Shown piece by piece: positions 1-5,859 of a stretch of 16,566 nucleotides of DNA. The notes beneath the pieces are model-generated. The model saw nothing but the letters and a program-made list of their open reading frames with translations. It was not told the DNA's origin and did no database searches. The position numbers and the translations under genes were made by a program. Origin of the DNA: Gallionella sp. UBA4121 (GTDB lineage: Bacteria; Pseudomonadota; Gammaproteobacteria; Burkholderiales; Gallionellaceae); assembly GCA_002381565.1 (NCBI GenBank), contig DFWZ01000009.1, positions 1 to 16,566 of the forward strand. The letters run 5' to 3'. Numbering within the stretch: the stretch's first letter is position 1; every line of letters starts with the position of its first letter.

Positions 1-281
1 GGCGGGAACTTGAAAAATATATACGGGTCGGCTTTTGGGGACTCAACGGTGGCTTACTAATGATGATTATCATGAGTATGTTTCCCGCTGGAATTTTACA
101 ATTCGTCGATGTGTTGGAGAATGGCTATTGGCACGCCCGCAGCCTCGCCTACACCGGCAGTAATTTGGCGCGGATGCTGGAATGGAGCCGCATGCCTGGC
201 GATCTGGTATTCATCGTTTTTGGTGTCGCGCCCATCACAATCGCTACGCTGCGTGCCTATACTAGCTTTTATTGCAAATGA
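1..281 (+). CDS. norB: Nitric oxide reductase large subunit, C-terminal end (5' truncated by window edge)
   Basis: Only the last ~92 codons are present; the frame is open from base 3 to a TGA at 279-281. The visible part reads as the last membrane helices of a NorB-type member of the heme-copper oxidase superfamily, which reduces NO to N2O at a heme b3/FeB centre in the cytoplasmic membrane. Diagnostic stretches are WGLNGGLLMMIIMSMFPAG, then NGYWHARSL, then EWSRMPGDLVFIVFG; the GYWHARS and MPGD-type signatures are familiar from the large subunit. The metal ligands lie upstream and cannot be checked, nor whether this is the quinol-fed (qNOR) or cytochrome-fed form. An internal ATG at 60 is a methionine within a helix, not a real start. 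The family assignment is from recalled similarity. Confidence 0.75.
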   Translation, partial: RELEKYIRVGFWGLNGGLLMMIIMSMFPAGILQFVDVLENGYWHARSLAYTGSNLARMLEWSRMPGDLVFIVFGVAPITIATLRAYTSFYCK

Positions 282-310
282 GATTTTGCAATAAAACTTA
301 ATTGAAATTA

Positions 311-335
311 ATACTTGACAAAAATACCTTGGTAT
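311..335 (+). promoter_or_regulatory. Candidate IscR/Rrf2-family (type 1-like) operator
   Basis: The 25 bases match the IscR type 1 consensus, as I remember it, at 20 of 25 positions. The left half is nearly complete (ATACTTGAC, then an A/T-rich centre), and the right end GGTAT matches, but the inner right arm (ACCTT instead of AGTCR) does not. A 12-bp inverted repeat ATACC-TT-GGTAT sits at 324-335. The element overlaps an extended -10 promoter, so a bound regulator would block or position polymerase. An Rrf2 regulator such as IscR (Fe-S status) or NsrR (NO) is an inference; no regulator gene is in the window. Confidence 0.4.
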
Positions 336-338
336 AGT
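315..338 (+). promoter_or_regulatory. Extended -10 promoter for small peptide gene 1
   Basis: TATAGT at 333-338 is preceded by TG one base upstream (330-331), giving an extended -10. A TTGACA lies at 315-320, but the 12-bp spacing is too short for a normal sigma-70 -35, so it may belong to the operator instead. The predicted transcription start is near 345, about 90 bases before the peptide frame. Confidence 0.45.
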
Positions 339-340
339 AG

Positions 341-389
341 CGTTCTTTTCACATCCCTGGTAGTTCTGCACAGAATGTAGTGAAAAGCG
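341..389 (+). promoter_or_regulatory. Hairpin at the predicted 5' end of the peptide 1 transcript
   Basis: CTTTTCAC (345-352) is perfectly complementary to GTGAAAAG (380-387). A further CG/CG pair (341-342 with 388-389) lies across a two-base TT bulge. The loop holds a second inverted repeat, TTCTG-CA-CAGAA (364-375). The stem begins at about the predicted transcription start, so it could protect the mRNA 5' end or regulate expression. It is not a terminator, as no T-run follows directly. Confidence 0.45.
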
Positions 390-434
390 GAATGTCACTT
401 TATTGTTTTAAGTTTTTTATTGGAGGTGATTATC

Positions 435-551
435 ATAAGCCTAAAGCCATCACAAAAACTTGATCAAGAGGAAGTTAAATTCCTCTCCGAACTTGGCTGG
501 TTTACCACGTTGGCAGTAGCAATCGCGGCAGTAGCTGCAATTGGTCTATGA
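435..551 (+). CDS. Small hydrophobic peptide 1 (38 codons, non-canonical start), paralog of the 5607 peptide
   Basis: The frame runs to TGA 549-551. After a short polar N-terminus it has KLDQEEVKFLSELGW and then a hydrophobic alanine-rich helix ending AVAIAAVAAIGL. The same C-terminal pattern, KLxx(E/D)(E/D)VxxLxELGW followed by AVAIAA(V/I)AA, closes the 75-residue protein at 5607-5834, so the reading frame is very unlikely to be chance. A nine-base match to the 16S anti-SD (GGAGGTGAT, 422-430) precedes it. The in-frame codons at the right distance are ATC (432) and ATA (435), not ATG. In-frame TTG 420 and GTG 426 overlap the SD. The start may therefore be a rare AUA/AUC, or a decayed AUG. 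Possible roles are a small membrane peptide, a bacteriocin-like peptide or a modified-peptide precursor; none is shown. Confidence 0.55.
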   Translation: MSLKPSQKLDQEEVKFLSELGWFTTLAVAIAAVAAIGL

Positions 552-632
552 ATATAGACTCATTTTCTGGCATTGCTTAAAAAGTGTGGCTAGGTAAAGC
601 GAAATTTTATTCACTCTTCGTGTACAACATTT

Positions 633-660
633 CGTGTCAGGGAATCGTATTCCTGACGCG
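633..660 (+). other. Strong hairpin downstream of small peptide 1
   Basis: The left arm CGTGTCAGG (633-641), a one-base G bulge and AAT pair with ATT and CCTGACGCG (649-660), leaving a CGT loop and one G-U pair. This gives about 12 base pairs. The following bases (TAATAATGTG) are not a T-run, so it is more likely an mRNA-stabilising or processing structure than a classical terminator. Confidence 0.4.
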
Positions 661-686
661 TAATAATGTGCAGGTAAAATCATGGC

Positions 687-713
687 GGTGATTTAGCAAT
701 TCGTTTGCTCACC
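687..713 (+). other. Inverted repeat upstream of the 755 gene
   Basis: GGTGA (687-691) pairs with TCACC (709-713), and inside it GCAA (696-699) pairs with TTGC (705-708) around a TTCG-containing loop. CAT/ATG outside extends it with a bulge. It sits 40 bases before the start of the 131-residue ORF and may form part of that gene's leader. No function is evident. Confidence 0.3.
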
Positions 714-754
714 ATGCAGTATCGGCAAGAATCGCTACAAAAATGGAGGTGAAA

Positions 755-1150
755 ATGGCTGCATTTTTCGGAGTCGAAGAGTGCAATACGCACTGTTCTA
801 TTGGTAAGGATATTGTATGCCTTCCTCTTTCACCGGATGGCAAGTTAGACTTGCACTGTGTCGTGTCACCCATAAAAAACGAAGATATCGTTTTCCTCAA
901 ACACTGTACACCACAATCCAGTTTGCAGATTAAAGCCGTCGGTGTTGTGCAATCAAATTTTCCAATCAAGAGCGATGCGGGCGTTTGTCTGCCTGTAGAG
1001 TGGGTATGGATCGGAGAAAAGGTGCTTGAAAATCTGGATGAAGAGCTGTCTTTATGCGGCAACCTGCTTTATGAAGAGCACAATATTTTGGTGCAAAGGG
1101 AAATCATCAATTTGCTGCCGGCTAAATATCAATTGCCACAGGAATGGTAA
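755..1150 (+). CDS. Conserved-looking soluble protein of unknown function (131 aa)
   Basis: The ATG at 755 is chosen because GGAGGTG (745-751) lies directly in front of it; the ATG at 743 overlaps that ribosome binding site and would add four residues. The protein has no signal peptide or membrane helix. It has several cysteines, including a CNTHC pair near residues 10-14. The middle segment (LQIKAVGVVQSNFP ... LPVEWVWIGEKVL) recalls small beta-barrel domains of the EVE/ASCH/PUA-like kind, in which a buried beta-strand is followed by a VEW motif, but this is only an impression. Two hairpins lie in its 200-base leader. It is possibly co-transcribed with the small peptide gene, as no terminator lies between them. 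Function unassigned. Confidence 0.75.
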   Translation: MAAFFGVEECNTHCSIGKDIVCLPLSPDGKLDLHCVVSPIKNEDIVFLKHCTPQSSLQIKAVGVVQSNFPIKSDAGVCLPVEWVWIGEKVLENLDEELSLCGNLLYEEHNILVQREIINLLPAKYQLPQEW

Positions 1151-1389
1151 AGCCAGGATGTCCTACTCAGTGTTCCAAGCAAACAGTACCGTAATATGGG
1201 AGTAATGATGACGGCACTATGCTTCTCTATCGTTATTACCCCCCGGGGTGCTGATTTGATTCGGTTATATAAAAGGTAGCCATACCGGAACCTTTCCATT
1301 GCGTAGTACGCCGCACACTTTGCTGATTGGCAGTATGGCAATAGCAACCGCGTTCATATTGACTAGAACTATTTCATAGAGAGAGCATC

Positions 1390-2832
1390 ATGAGCAGAAA
1401 TGAACGCGATTCGTTAGGCGTCATCGAAGTTTCATCAGGCAGGCTCTGGGGTGCGCAGACGCAACGTTCGCTCGAACACTTTCACATCTCTTCCGAAAAG
1501 ATGCCGGAGGAAATCATCCTGGCCTTGGCTCAAGTTAAACGTGCCGCTGCGTTGGTCAATCGCGACCTGAGATTGCTGGATGAAAACAAGGCTATGGCTA
1601 TCGTGCGGGCTTCAGACGAAGTGTTAGCCGGCTCTCATGAAAATGAATTTCCGCTGTCCGTTTGGCAAACAGGTTCGGGTACGCAGAGCAACATGAATAT
1701 GAACGAGGTGCTCGCCAATCGTGCCTCGGAATTGCAAGGTGGCATGCGTGGTGAGGCGCGTAACATCCATCCCAACGATGACGTTAATCTCGGCCAGTCG
1801 TCCAACGACATTTTCCCCACTGCGATGCATGTGGCAGCGGTTATCGGCATTGCGCAAAAACTGCTTCCGGCATTGGATACGCTACGCACCACCCTCAACA
1901 TAAAATCCGATACGTTTGCTGATATATTAAAAATCGGGCGCACGCATCTGCAAGATGCCACCCCGCTGACACTGGGGCAGGAATTTTCTGGTTATGTTGC
2001 ACAACTGGATCTTGCCCGGACGATGTTAATCGCCTGCTTGTCACCTCTCTATGAACTCGCGGTTGGCGGAACAGCGGTCGGCACAGGGCTCAATACCCAT
2101 GCAGAATTCGGCGAGCGGGTAGCCGCTGAACTGGCGCGCAGTATGGACGTTCCATTCAAGAGTGCCGCCAATAAATTTGCCGCGCTGGCAGCACATGATG
2201 CGCTGGTGTTCGCCCATGGCGCACTAAAGACCCTGGCCGTTTCGCTGATGAAAATTGCTAATGACGTGCGCTGGCTTGCATCAGGGCCTCGCTCCGGATT
2301 AGGTGAAATCAGTATTCCGGCAAATGAGCCGGGCAGTTCGATTATGCCAGGAAAGGTAAATCCCACTCAGTGCGAAGCGCTGACTATGTTGTGCTGCCAA
2401 GTGTACGGTAACGATGTTGCGATCACAATTGCCGGGTCTGCCGGGAATTTCGAGCTGAATGTGTTCAAGCCACTCATAGCGCACAATTTTATGCAAAGCG
2501 TACGACTGCTCAGCGATGGCATGATAAGTTTTGAGCGATATTGTGTGCGTGGTATCGAACCAAATCTGTTGAGGCTGAATGAATTGATGACGCAATCACT
2601 AATGCTGGTGACTGCGCTGGTTCCTCATATCGGATATGACCGCGCGGCAGAAATTGCAAAATGTGCAGACCGCGAAGCAAGCACGCTAAAACAGGCAGCT
2701 CTTAAACTAGGGTATCTCACTGAAGCCGAATACGATTGCTGGGTTGTGCCAGCAGCCATGATTCACCCGTTTAATCAATGTGAATCAGACTCTTACATTT
2801 GCCACGAAACTGCACGCATTTATCCAGTATAA
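1390..2832 (+). CDS. fumC: Fumarate hydratase class II
   Basis: Cytosolic, oxygen-stable, iron-free fumarase of the TCA cycle (fumarate + water = malate), a homotetramer in the aspartase/fumarase superfamily. Family hallmarks are visible: TGSGTQSNMNMNEV near residues 94-107, the catalytic loop RTHLQDATP with H186, and the signature GSSIMPGKVNP with the mobile-loop serines at 316-317. The TQSNMNMNEV wording favours fumarase over aspartate ammonia-lyase. AGAGAG at 1378-1385 is the likely ribosome binding site. It stands alone, with no other TCA gene beside it. At 480 residues it is slightly longer than the usual ~460-467. After the normal end (WVVPAAMIHP, about residue 460) comes a 20-residue tail not typical of the family, which abuts the HTH remnant downstream. 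Confidence 0.97.
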   Translation: MSRNERDSLGVIEVSSGRLWGAQTQRSLEHFHISSEKMPEEIILALAQVKRAAALVNRDLRLLDENKAMAIVRASDEVLAGSHENEFPLSVWQTGSGTQSNMNMNEVLANRASELQGGMRGEARNIHPNDDVNLGQSSNDIFPTAMHVAAVIGIAQKLLPALDTLRTTLNIKSDTFADILKIGRTHLQDATPLTLGQEFSGYVAQLDLARTMLIACLSPLYELAVGGTAVGTGLNTHAEFGERVAAELARSMDVPFKSAANKFAALAAHDALVFAHGALKTLAVSLMKIANDVRWLASGPRSGLGEISIPANEPGSSIMPGKVNPTQCEALTMLCCQVYGNDVAITIAGSAGNFELNVFKPLIAHNFMQSVRLLSDGMISFERYCVRGIEPNLLRLNELMTQSLMLVTALVPHIGYDRAAEIAKCADREASTLKQAALKLGYLTEAEYDCWVVPAAMIHPFNQCESDSYICHETARIYPV

Positions 2833-2861
2833 GACTTGTCTGGAACGCCTATTGGATAGAC

Positions 2862-2993
2862 ATTCCATTTGGATTTTCTGTTGCCACCCTCCGACATTGG
2901 GAGCGTGGAGATCGTTCGCCTAATGGTGCGTCATTGGTTTTGCTCAATGTGATTAAGCGTGCACCGGAGGCAGTTACCGCTGCATTGAGCTAG
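2862..2993 (+). pseudogene. C-terminal remnant of an XRE/HTH antitoxin-like regulator
   Basis: The segment FGFSVATLRHWERGDRSP is the recognition helix of an XRE-type helix-turn-helix. It continues through ASLVLLNVIKRAPEAV and ends ALS-stop, exactly as in HigA/NadS-like antitoxins of type II toxin-antitoxin modules. The N-terminal half and any start codon are missing; the nearest upstream ATG in frame (2799) lies inside fumC. No partner toxin is visible. This is a truncated relic, and a product is unlikely. Confidence 0.7.
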
Positions 2994-3000
2994 AGACTCG

Positions 3001-3096
3001 TCACTGACTAGGAATAGCCACCACGCGCGCAATATCGTCTGGTTCGCCTATACGACCCAGTGCCGCCAGTGATGCCGGTTGCTTGATAGATTCCTC
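3001..3096 (-). pseudogene. C-terminal remnant of a short-chain dehydrogenase/reductase
   Basis: Read on the minus strand, the frame gives SIKQPASLAALGRIGEP and then DDIARVVAIPSQ-stop. The LGRIGEPDDIARVVA pattern is the well-known C-terminal segment of SDR oxidoreductases just before the final FLAS-type helix. The catalytic YxxxK and NAD-binding parts are absent. The frame is closed upstream by a TGA at 3133-3135, and the C-terminus is cut short. A neighbouring minus-strand frame (about 3095-3166) is also open but unassigned. This is a broken gene fragment that converges on the HTH relic. Confidence 0.65.
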
Positions 3097-3252
3097 ATTT
3101 TTGCAGTCGTTGAATGGGAAGCTGTTGCTCGATCAGATCTAGCGAAGTGGCTTTATTGTTGCGGCCATATTCGCCTCATTTTCAAAGTTAGGCAGATTTC
3201 CCCGCCAAATGAACGTTTACATAAAATCTCACACCCTAAAAAAATTGCATGC

Positions 3253-3276
3253 TTGAAATCAAGAAAGTGCTATATT
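3253..3276 (+). promoter_or_regulatory. Possible extended -10 promoter of the lipoprotein gene
   Basis: TATATT (3271-3276) is preceded by TGC, giving an extended -10, about 25 bases before the start codon. TTGAAA at 3253-3258 lies inside an inverted repeat CTTGA-AA-TCAAG (3252-3263) but is only 12 bp from the -10, too close for a normal -35. The resulting leader would be short, about 20 bases. Confidence 0.35.
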
Positions 3277-3300
3277 TCGAAAAAAACAGGAGGTTATCAA

Positions 3301-3975
3301 ATGAACGCTACCATTCAATCGTCGACTCGATCACCTGTGCTGGCGATGCCCATGATAGCTGTCTTGGCGATGTGGTTGTTATCGGGCTGTTCCACAGACA
3401 ACCAATTGCATTCAACAACACAGGTTCGAGTGATCAATCTGGAATCCCAGTCTTTGCAAGCGTCAGGAATCGCCTTTATTACGCCGACTTCTGTAACGGG
3501 ACAGGAGGAGGACAAACAAGCGTTGGCGCTCGTATTTTCGGAGGCGTTGAAACGGGCTCGTCCTGATTTACGTGTAGTGCCCTTGTCGGAGACGCTGGGA
3601 GCCATCAATATGGCAGGACTCTCCGGAGAATATCGTAAAATGTTAGAAGATTCCCGTTTGTCGGGAATTTTCAGCCGGGATACCCTGCAAAAAGTTTCTC
3701 AGATTACCGGGGTTCGTTATCTGGCACAGCTCAAACTTGGCGGATTTCAACAGATAAAGCAAGACCGGTGGGGATTCCTCGGGATACGCATGGTGGAAAC
3801 AGAATCAACTTCCCTGAGACTGTACCTTCAGATTCTGGATGCTGAAAACGGTACGATCGCTTGGGAAGGCGCCCAGGAGCTGACAGCGTCCATCGATACG
3901 CTGAAAAACGCGCCTATTTCATTCAAAATTGCGATAGAACAGTCTGCAAAAGAGCTTATTGCACGTTTACCCTAG
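3301..3975 (+). CDS. Predicted lipoprotein of unknown function (224 aa)
   Basis: The ATG at 3301 is preceded by AGGAGG (3289-3294). In-frame upstream ATGs, including 3079, would add a non-signal extension and are rejected. The first ~30 residues are a lipoprotein signal peptide: a hydrophobic core and the lipobox LSGC with the acylated cysteine at C30. The mature part is soluble and alpha/beta. Segments such as ITGVRYLAQLKLGGF and LRLYLQILDAENGTIAWEG are of the kind seen in periplasmic CsgG/LpoB/GNA1162-like lipoproteins, but I cannot assign a family with confidence. The residue after the cysteine is Ser, not Asp, which suggests outer-membrane sorting by the Lol +2 rule. No functional neighbour. 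Confidence 0.85.
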   Translation: MNATIQSSTRSPVLAMPMIAVLAMWLLSGCSTDNQLHSTTQVRVINLESQSLQASGIAFITPTSVTGQEEDKQALALVFSEALKRARPDLRVVPLSETLGAINMAGLSGEYRKMLEDSRLSGIFSRDTLQKVSQITGVRYLAQLKLGGFQQIKQDRWGFLGIRMVETESTSLRLYLQILDAENGTIAWEGAQELTASIDTLKNAPISFKIAIEQSAKELIARLP

Positions 3976-4035
3976 CAGCCTGTCGGACTTGTTTCGCAAT
4001 GCGATGGACTGCTAGCAGGACTGTCATGGCTATTT

Positions 4036-5082
4036 TCAGCGCCTGCTGTCGCGAGCTGCCCACTCCTGTATCAGACTGAATCCCACGGCAAGCAGCGTCG
4101 GGCCGATGAAAACGCCGACGAAGCCGAAGGTGAGCACGCCCCCCATCACGCCGAACAAAATCAGCATGAATGGCATGTTGCTGCTGCGGCTGATAAGCAG
4201 CGGTTTAACCACGTTGTCCACGCCGCTGATCAGGAAAAATCCCCACAGCAGCATGAAAATCCCCCATCCCGTGTTGCCCTGATAGAACAGCCAGATGGCA
4301 GCAGCGCCCCATATCAGGGGTGGTCCTACGGGAATCAGCGAGAACAGAAAAGTAGCCACACCGAGCAGTAATACTGCCGGTACACCTGCGATGGCAAAAC
4401 CGATGGTGGCCACGATACCCTGTGCCAGACCGGTGCCCAGTAGCCCGTACATGACACCCCGCACGGTGTTATTGATGATGCCGAGAACATTCGCCGCATA
4501 GCTTCCAGCCACTCTATCCATCGCCATGTTGAGGAAACGCATCAACGCCACGCCATCGCGATAGAAGAAAAAACAGACGAAGGCTGCCAGACTCATTTGC
4601 ATGACACCTTGTCCAAGCAGAAATCCGCCTGCAAGCAAAAAATTCCTGGCAGGTTCCAGCAATCGTTTCGCCAGGGCGAGCATTTCCTCCCTGCTGGAGG
4701 CAATAAAATGCCAATAGCCATCGAGTGATTCGCCGACTATGGGCATCGTCCCAAGCCAGGCGGGTGGCTCGATGATGGATTTGGAATCGACGACCTGTTT
4801 GATCCAATCGTAAAAGGCAGTAACGTTGTCGGCCAGGCTATATGCTGCCAGCGCGAGCGGCAGAATAACCACGAGTACCAGCGATAGCGTCATGGTGAAC
4901 GCGGCTATGTTTTGTCTGCCATTCATCCTCCGCAATAACCAAAGGTAAAGAGGCCAGCTCGAGACACACGCAACGGCTGCGAGCATCATCGCGGCCAGGA
5001 ACGGCCTCAGTACCAGAAAGCAACCTGCCACCAGAATAAACATGACGGCAAGTTGTGCGAAATACTCGAAGCGTTTTTCCAC
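4036..5082 (-). CDS. AI-2E/PerM-family permease
   Basis: A 348-residue integral membrane protein of the AI-2E family (PerM, YdiK, TqsA relatives). Two helices lie in the first ~80 residues, then a large loop rich in polar residues (about 85-150), then a set of helices to the end. The conserved C-terminal motif SGVDNVVKPLLIS (about residues 285-298) is diagnostic. Members export small molecules or act as ion antiporters; the substrate here cannot be read from sequence. The start is a GTG at 5082 with AGAGG at 5092-5096 (spacing 9). It converges with the lipoprotein gene across a 60-bp gap that contains a CTGCTAGCAG palindrome (4009-4018) but no clear terminator. Monocistronic by context. Confidence 0.9.
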   Translation of the reverse strand: MEKRFEYFAQLAVMFILVAGCFLVLRPFLAAMMLAAVACVSSWPLYLWLLRRMNGRQNIAAFTMTLSLVLVVILPLALAAYSLADNVTAFYDWIKQVVDSKSIIEPPAWLGTMPIVGESLDGYWHFIASSREEMLALAKRLLEPARNFLLAGGFLLGQGVMQMSLAAFVCFFFYRDGVALMRFLNMAMDRVAGSYAANVLGIINNTVRGVMYGLLGTGLAQGIVATIGFAIAGVPAVLLLGVATFLFSLIPVGPPLIWGAAAIWLFYQGNTGWGIFMLLWGFFLISGVDNVVKPLLISRSSNMPFMLILFGVMGGVLTFGFVGVFIGPTLLAVGFSLIQEWAARDSRR

Positions 5083-5163
5083 GCAGTTATACCTCTTCCT
5101 GATGCTGGGAATAAAACCCCCGAATCAGGTATTTTCAGTGAACTAAATAACAGGGAGCTGACA

Positions 5164-5191
5164 ATTTATCCAGCGCCAGTGGCAGATAAAT
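5164..5191. repeat. Inverted repeat in the 5083-5606 intergenic region
   Basis: ATTTATC (5164-5170) and GATAAAT (5185-5191) are perfect inverted repeats around a 14-base centre that itself contains GCC-AGT-GGC. It lies about 80 bases upstream of the permease start and could be an operator or a hairpin. The rest of the 524-bp gap holds a small GATTCT-AGC-AGAATC repeat (5219-5233) and no ORF I would support. Confidence 0.35.
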
Positions 5192-5465
5192 CGAGCCAGA
5201 TTTTTTCATGGCTGGCATGATTCTAGCAGAATCCCATTTTATGGATTGCTAAGCCAGCGTGCATGGTCTGGATTATGTCCAAAAGCCTTAATTCACTAAA
5301 TCCGACATTTGTTCGCAGAAATGAATCTGGTATCACTCAACCAATAGGCTTTGGGGCGGCCGATGTAATACCAGAAGGTTGGCATGGCGTCGAAGCGTGA
5401 CACAGGCAAGCTTTATCGGCGTTTCACCATCAGTTCTTCTCATACAAAATCATGCTATGTGCGTT

Positions 5466-5493
5466 ACTGCACAGTACCGCCAGACGGTGCAGT
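5466..5493 (+). repeat. Inverted repeat upstream of small peptide 2
   Basis: ACTGCAC (5466-5472) pairs with GTGCAGT (5487-5493); alternatively ACCG pairs with CGGT inside it. Its place, 115-140 bases before the peptide start, suggests a leader structure or a protein-binding site. No clear promoter hexamers could be placed beside it. Confidence 0.3.
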
Positions 5494-5548
5494 GTAGTGT
5501 AGTTTCTCATGCGCAATGGGAGCTTTGTTACGTCATGTGTTAAAAAAC

Positions 5549-5571
5549 GTGTCGGCTGATAAGGCCGCCAC
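5549..5571 (+). promoter_or_regulatory. Leader hairpin of small peptide 2
   Basis: GTGTCGGC (5549-5556) pairs with GCCGCCAC (5564-5571) with a single mismatch around a TGATAAG loop, followed by a pyrimidine run CTTCCTTTTC. It lies 35 bases before the ATG and just upstream of the AGGAT ribosome binding site, so it could attenuate transcription or control translation. No ligand-binding class is recognised. Confidence 0.3.
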
Positions 5572-5606
5572 TTCCTTTTCAAACTTATCATCAGGATATC
5601 GCTATC

Positions 5607-5834
5607 ATGGAAACAAAATCAAATGCCAATGTGTCAACAACCCAGCACGAAAAACTGAAAGAAATACAAGAGCACCAAGAAAAGTTGAAAAAATTACAAG
5701 CTGAATTGGAAAAGTTAAATGCGAAAGTTGAAAAAAATGAAAAGCTAACATCGGATGATGTCGTATATCTCGGCGAACTCGGCTGGCTTTCCGCAGCGGC
5801 AGTGGCAATAGCCGCTATAGCTGCCAGTCTTTAG
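5607..5834 (+). CDS. Small protein 2: coiled-coil N-terminus with the hydrophobic ELGW/AVAIAA tail (75 aa)
   Basis: The ATG at 5607 has AGGAT at 5593-5597. Residues 13-47 are a highly charged Lys/Glu heptad region (EKLKEIQEHQEKLKKL and onward) predicted to form a coiled coil. Residues 46-60 read KLTSDDVVYLGELGW, and residues 61-75 form an alanine-rich hydrophobic helix, AVAIAAIAASL. The last 30 residues align without gaps, except at the very end, with peptide 1 at 435-551, at both protein and DNA level (gaactCggctgg versus gaactTggctgg). The family therefore has a variable N-terminus and a conserved hydrophobic C-terminus, as expected for a leader/core peptide, a bacteriocin-like toxin, or a tail-anchored small membrane protein. 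No export or maturation enzyme is adjacent; the nearest gene is an acyltransferase. I do not recognise the family. Confidence 0.8.
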   Translation: METKSNANVSTTQHEKLKEIQEHQEKLKKLQAELEKLNAKVEKNEKLTSDDVVYLGELGWLSAAAVAIAAIAASL

Positions 5835-5840
5835 CTGCTA

Positions 5841-5859
5841 ATATCACTGGCAGTGATAT
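5841..5859. repeat. Perfect 19-bp palindrome after small peptide 2
   Basis: ATATCACTG, a central G, then CAGTGATAT: 9+1+9 with no mismatch, starting six bases after the stop codon. As RNA it would fold into an 8-bp stem with a GGC loop, but no T-run follows, so as a terminator it would be weak. As DNA it has the size and symmetry of a dimeric regulator's operator. Confidence 0.45.

Noticed and set aside
315..338. TTGACA with TATAGT as a normal sigma-70 promoter
   Set aside because: The spacing is 12 bp, far from 16-18; kept only as an extended -10 with the TTGAC as part of an operator.
1205..1279. 24-codon ORF between the 131-residue gene and fumC
   Set aside because: GGGAG lies in front of it, but there is no recognisable protein and no support from repetition or context; too weak to list.
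3079..3300. Upstream ATG that would lengthen the lipoprotein to 298 residues
   Set aside because: The extension buries the signal peptide and overlaps the SDR relic; AGGAGG directly precedes the ATG at 3301.
4009..4018. CTGCTAGCAG palindrome between convergent genes as a terminator
   Set aside because: No T-run on either strand and a very short stem; noted only in the permease entry.
5310..5450. Minus-strand ORF fragments in the permease/peptide gap (one containing MPTFWYYIGRPKAYW)
   Set aside because: Short, no ribosome binding site, and no family recognised; possibly a relic but not supportable.
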